Source: Flavobacteriales bacterium | GTDB taxonomy: Bacteria; Bacteroidota; Bacteroidia; Flavobacteriales_D; Crocinitomicaceae | DNA: 6,926 nt | Assembly (NCBI GenBank): GCA_947462695.1 | Contig: CANHQC010000109.1 | Location: 1 to 6,926 of the forward strand | Direction: 5' to 3' | Shown: positions 5,388 through 6,926 of the stretch, piece after piece | Position numbering within the stretch: position 1 is the stretch's first letter | Layout of the letters: the number at the start of each line of letters is the position of its first letter | Position numbers and translations under genes: made by a program | The notes under the pieces: generated by a model | What the model was told of the DNA's origin: nothing | Database searches by the model: none | What the model saw: only the letters and a program-made list of their open reading frames with translations

Positions 5388-6713
5388 ATGACATTTCGCG
5401 AGTTAAATTTGAAGAAACCGCTTTGGAAAGCATTGGATGATTTAGGTTATCATACACCAACAACCATTCAAGCTGTAGGTTTCAACGTGATGATGTCCGG
5501 AAAAGATACCATTGGAATTGCACAAACTGGAACGGGTAAAACATTTGCTTATTTGCTACCGTGTTTGTGTATGTGGCAATTTTCGAAAGAACCTCATCCA
5601 CAAATTTTGATCATTGTACCTACACGAGAATTGGTCGCACAGGTCGTGAGTGAAGTGGAGAAATTATCGACGTACATGAACGTGGCAGTCGGTGGCGTGT
5701 ATGGTGGCGCCAACATGAATACGCAAGCAAGTATGGTGTTGCAAGGGTTAGATATCCTTGTTGGAACACCTGGACGCATACGCGACCTAGCAGCAAGTGG
5801 TTCGTTGCAATTGAAACACATCAAAAAAGTGGTCATTGACGAGGTGGATGAAACCCTTAGTCTAGGATTTAGACCGCAACTCTTACAGATATTCGATTTT
5901 TTACCTGCCAAAAGACAGCACATGGTTTTTTCGGCGACTTTATCGGAAGAAGTATCGTTGTTTTTAGATGACTATTTGATAACTCCTGTCCGTGTTGAAG
6001 CCGCGCGCGCTGGTCTGCCGATTGATAAAATTGATCAAACGGGTTACCGCGTGCCGAATTTCCTTTCCAAAGTTGTCCTATTGCGTCACCTTATTCAACA
6101 GACAGAAGCGAACTCAAAAATTTTAGTCTTTGTTTCTTCACGATCGTTAGCCGATATGTTGTTTGAAGAAATGGAAGCGGGGTTAACGGATACTTTAGGT
6201 GTCATTCACTCCAACAAAGCACAGAATTTCCGCTTCGATACGGTGCAAAAATTTCAATCAGGTACCATTCGTGTATTGATTGCGACGGATCTAATTTCAC
6301 GTGGCATCGATGTTACCGACGTTACGCATGTCATCAATTTTGATGTGCCAGAAATTCCTGAAAACTACATTCACCGGATCGGGCGAACTGGTCGAGCAGA
6401 TAAAAACGGCAGCGCGATTACCTTTATAGCCGAAAAAGACGAAGAAGCACTGCGGTCCATTCAAGAACTCATGCAGCAGGACCTTTCATTCTCGAAAGTG
6501 CCGCAGGAAATCGCGTTTATTGATGAACTATTGGAATTCGAAAAGCCAAAAATTGTCATTCCCGGAAAAACCCTCAAATTACCTCAACGTGAGAATAGTG
6601 GCGATGCCTTTCATGATAAAAAAGCGAAAAACAAGAAGGTAAACGTGCGTTACAACCATAAAAAAGCCATGCAAGAAAAATATGGCAAGCCGAAGAAAAA
6701 AAGAAAAAAGTAA
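5388..6713 (+). CDS. DEAD-box RNA helicase (RhlE-like), motif II DEVD
   Basis: A 441-residue ATP-dependent RNA helicase of the cytoplasm, likely acting in ribosome assembly or RNA turnover. All core motifs are present in order: upstream Phe and the Q motif (TPTTIQ, Q28), motif I AQTGTGKT (45-52), Ia PTRELVAQ (78-85), Ib TPGR (127-130), II DEVD (151-154), III SAT (182-184), IV ILVFVSSR (245-252), V ATDLISRGIDV (299-309) and VI HRIGRTGR (329-336). The third residue of motif II is Val, not Ala; the Asp-Glu pair that binds Mg-ATP is intact. The tail from about residue 411 is rich in Lys and ends PKKKRKK, a common basic RNA-binding extension. I chose ATG 5388 over the in-frame TTG at 5370 because the TTG lies inside the -7 box and the family usually begins with MTF-like residues. 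It converges on the VF530 gene with 49 bases between stops. RhlE is the best guess among DEAD-box subfamilies. Confidence 0.92.
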   Translation: MTFRELNLKKPLWKALDDLGYHTPTTIQAVGFNVMMSGKDTIGIAQTGTGKTFAYLLPCLCMWQFSKEPHPQILIIVPTRELVAQVVSEVEKLSTYMNVAVGGVYGGANMNTQASMVLQGLDILVGTPGRIRDLAASGSLQLKHIKKVVIDEVDETLSLGFRPQLLQIFDFLPAKRQHMVFSATLSEEVSLFLDDYLITPVRVEAARAGLPIDKIDQTGYRVPNFLSKVVLLRHLIQQTEANSKILVFVSSRSLADMLFEEMEAGLTDTLGVIHSNKAQNFRFDTVQKFQSGTIRVLIATDLISRGIDVTDVTHVINFDVPEIPENYIHRIGRTGRADKNGSAITFIAEKDEEALRSIQELMQQDLSFSKVPQEIAFIDELLEFEKPKIVIPGKTLKLPQRENSGDAFHDKKAKNKKVNVRYNHKKAMQEKYGKPKKKRKK

Positions 6714-6762
6714 GCGTGGAAGTGCTGCTTAGCCAGACTGCTTTGAGAAGAATTCTTTGCAA

Positions 6763-6926
6763 CTATTCTTGAACCGAACGATTTGTTTTTCTAAGAAACT
6801 CCAAGTACAATTCCTCCACTTTCGTTCGTGCCCATGGGGTTTTGCGTAAGAAAGTTAAACTTGACTTTATCGATGGATCGTGCGTGAAGCAATTGATGTT
6901 GATTCTATAAGACAAATGCTCCCAAC
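6763..6926 (-). CDS. VF530-family (DUF2132) small DNA-binding protein, N-terminus cut by window edge
   Basis: The minus strand from the right edge encodes 54 residues and then TAG at 6765-6763. The residues [20 protein letters not shown] followed by [15 protein letters not shown] are the signature of the VF530 family, whose members are about 70-80 residues and have been described as DNA-binding. The first 20 or so residues lie outside the window. The exact cellular role is not established. The gene faces the helicase gene; the 49-base gap holds a 10-bp palindrome (AAGAATTCTT, 6748-6757) but no convincing terminator. Confidence 0.88.
   Translation of the reverse strand, partial: WEHLSYRININCFTHDPSIKSSLTFLRKTPWARTKVEELYLEFLRKTNRSVQE

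Noticed and set aside
5594..5923. 109-codon minus-strand open frame inside the helicase gene
   Set aside because: Antisense to helicase motifs Ia, Ib and II, with no family features.

Overview
The window looks like chromosomal DNA from a free-living member of Bacteroidota, probably Flavobacteriales or a close relative. Supporting signs are a PorZ-type component of the type IX secretion system (T9SS), a secreted protein with a C-terminal T9SS type A sorting domain, start codons without Shine-Dalgarno sequences, and promoter boxes of the Bacteroidota form TTG ... TAnnTTTG. The species cannot be named from the sequence alone.

Layout, left to right. (1) Minus strand, 1778 to beyond base 1: the N-terminal 592 codons of porZ. 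(2) 1779-1975: a divergent intergenic region with a possible porZ -7 box, a good tRNA promoter and a 14-bp perfect palindrome. (3) Plus strand 1976-2049: tRNA-Arg(TCG), followed by a strong terminator. This tRNA carries an unusual paired change at the elbow (U19 and A56 instead of G19 and C56). (4) 2088-2551: a non-coding, repeat-rich stretch with repeat copies R1 and R2, a 16-bp duplication of the tRNA 3' end, and a complex hairpin. (5) Plus strand 2552-5176: an 874-residue secreted CotH-kinase-like protein with a PKD domain and a T9SS sorting domain. (6) 5197-5326: repeat copy R3 and a small terminator. (7) Plus strand 5388-6713: a DEAD-box RNA helicase whose motif II reads DEVD. (8) Minus strand 6926-6763: the C-terminal 54 residues of a VF530-family (DUF2132) small DNA-binding protein.

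How it fits together. PorZ belongs to the T9SS attachment complex, which fixes secreted proteins to the cell surface. The CotH-like protein is the kind of cargo that complex handles, though the two genes are not in one operon. The CotH gene is bracketed by direct repeats R2 and R3, lies just downstream of a tRNA gene, and is richer in G+C than its neighbours in the lines counted by hand. It therefore looks like an acquired cargo gene in a tRNA-adjacent islet. The helicase and VF530 genes are ordinary housekeeping-type genes facing each other.

Most unusual signal: a family of about 80-bp repeats (three copies, same orientation) whose left edge resembles the sequence just after the tRNA, and whose right edge in R1 runs straight into a copy of the tRNA 3' end. 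No integrase or transposase is visible in the window, so any mobility mechanism is inference.
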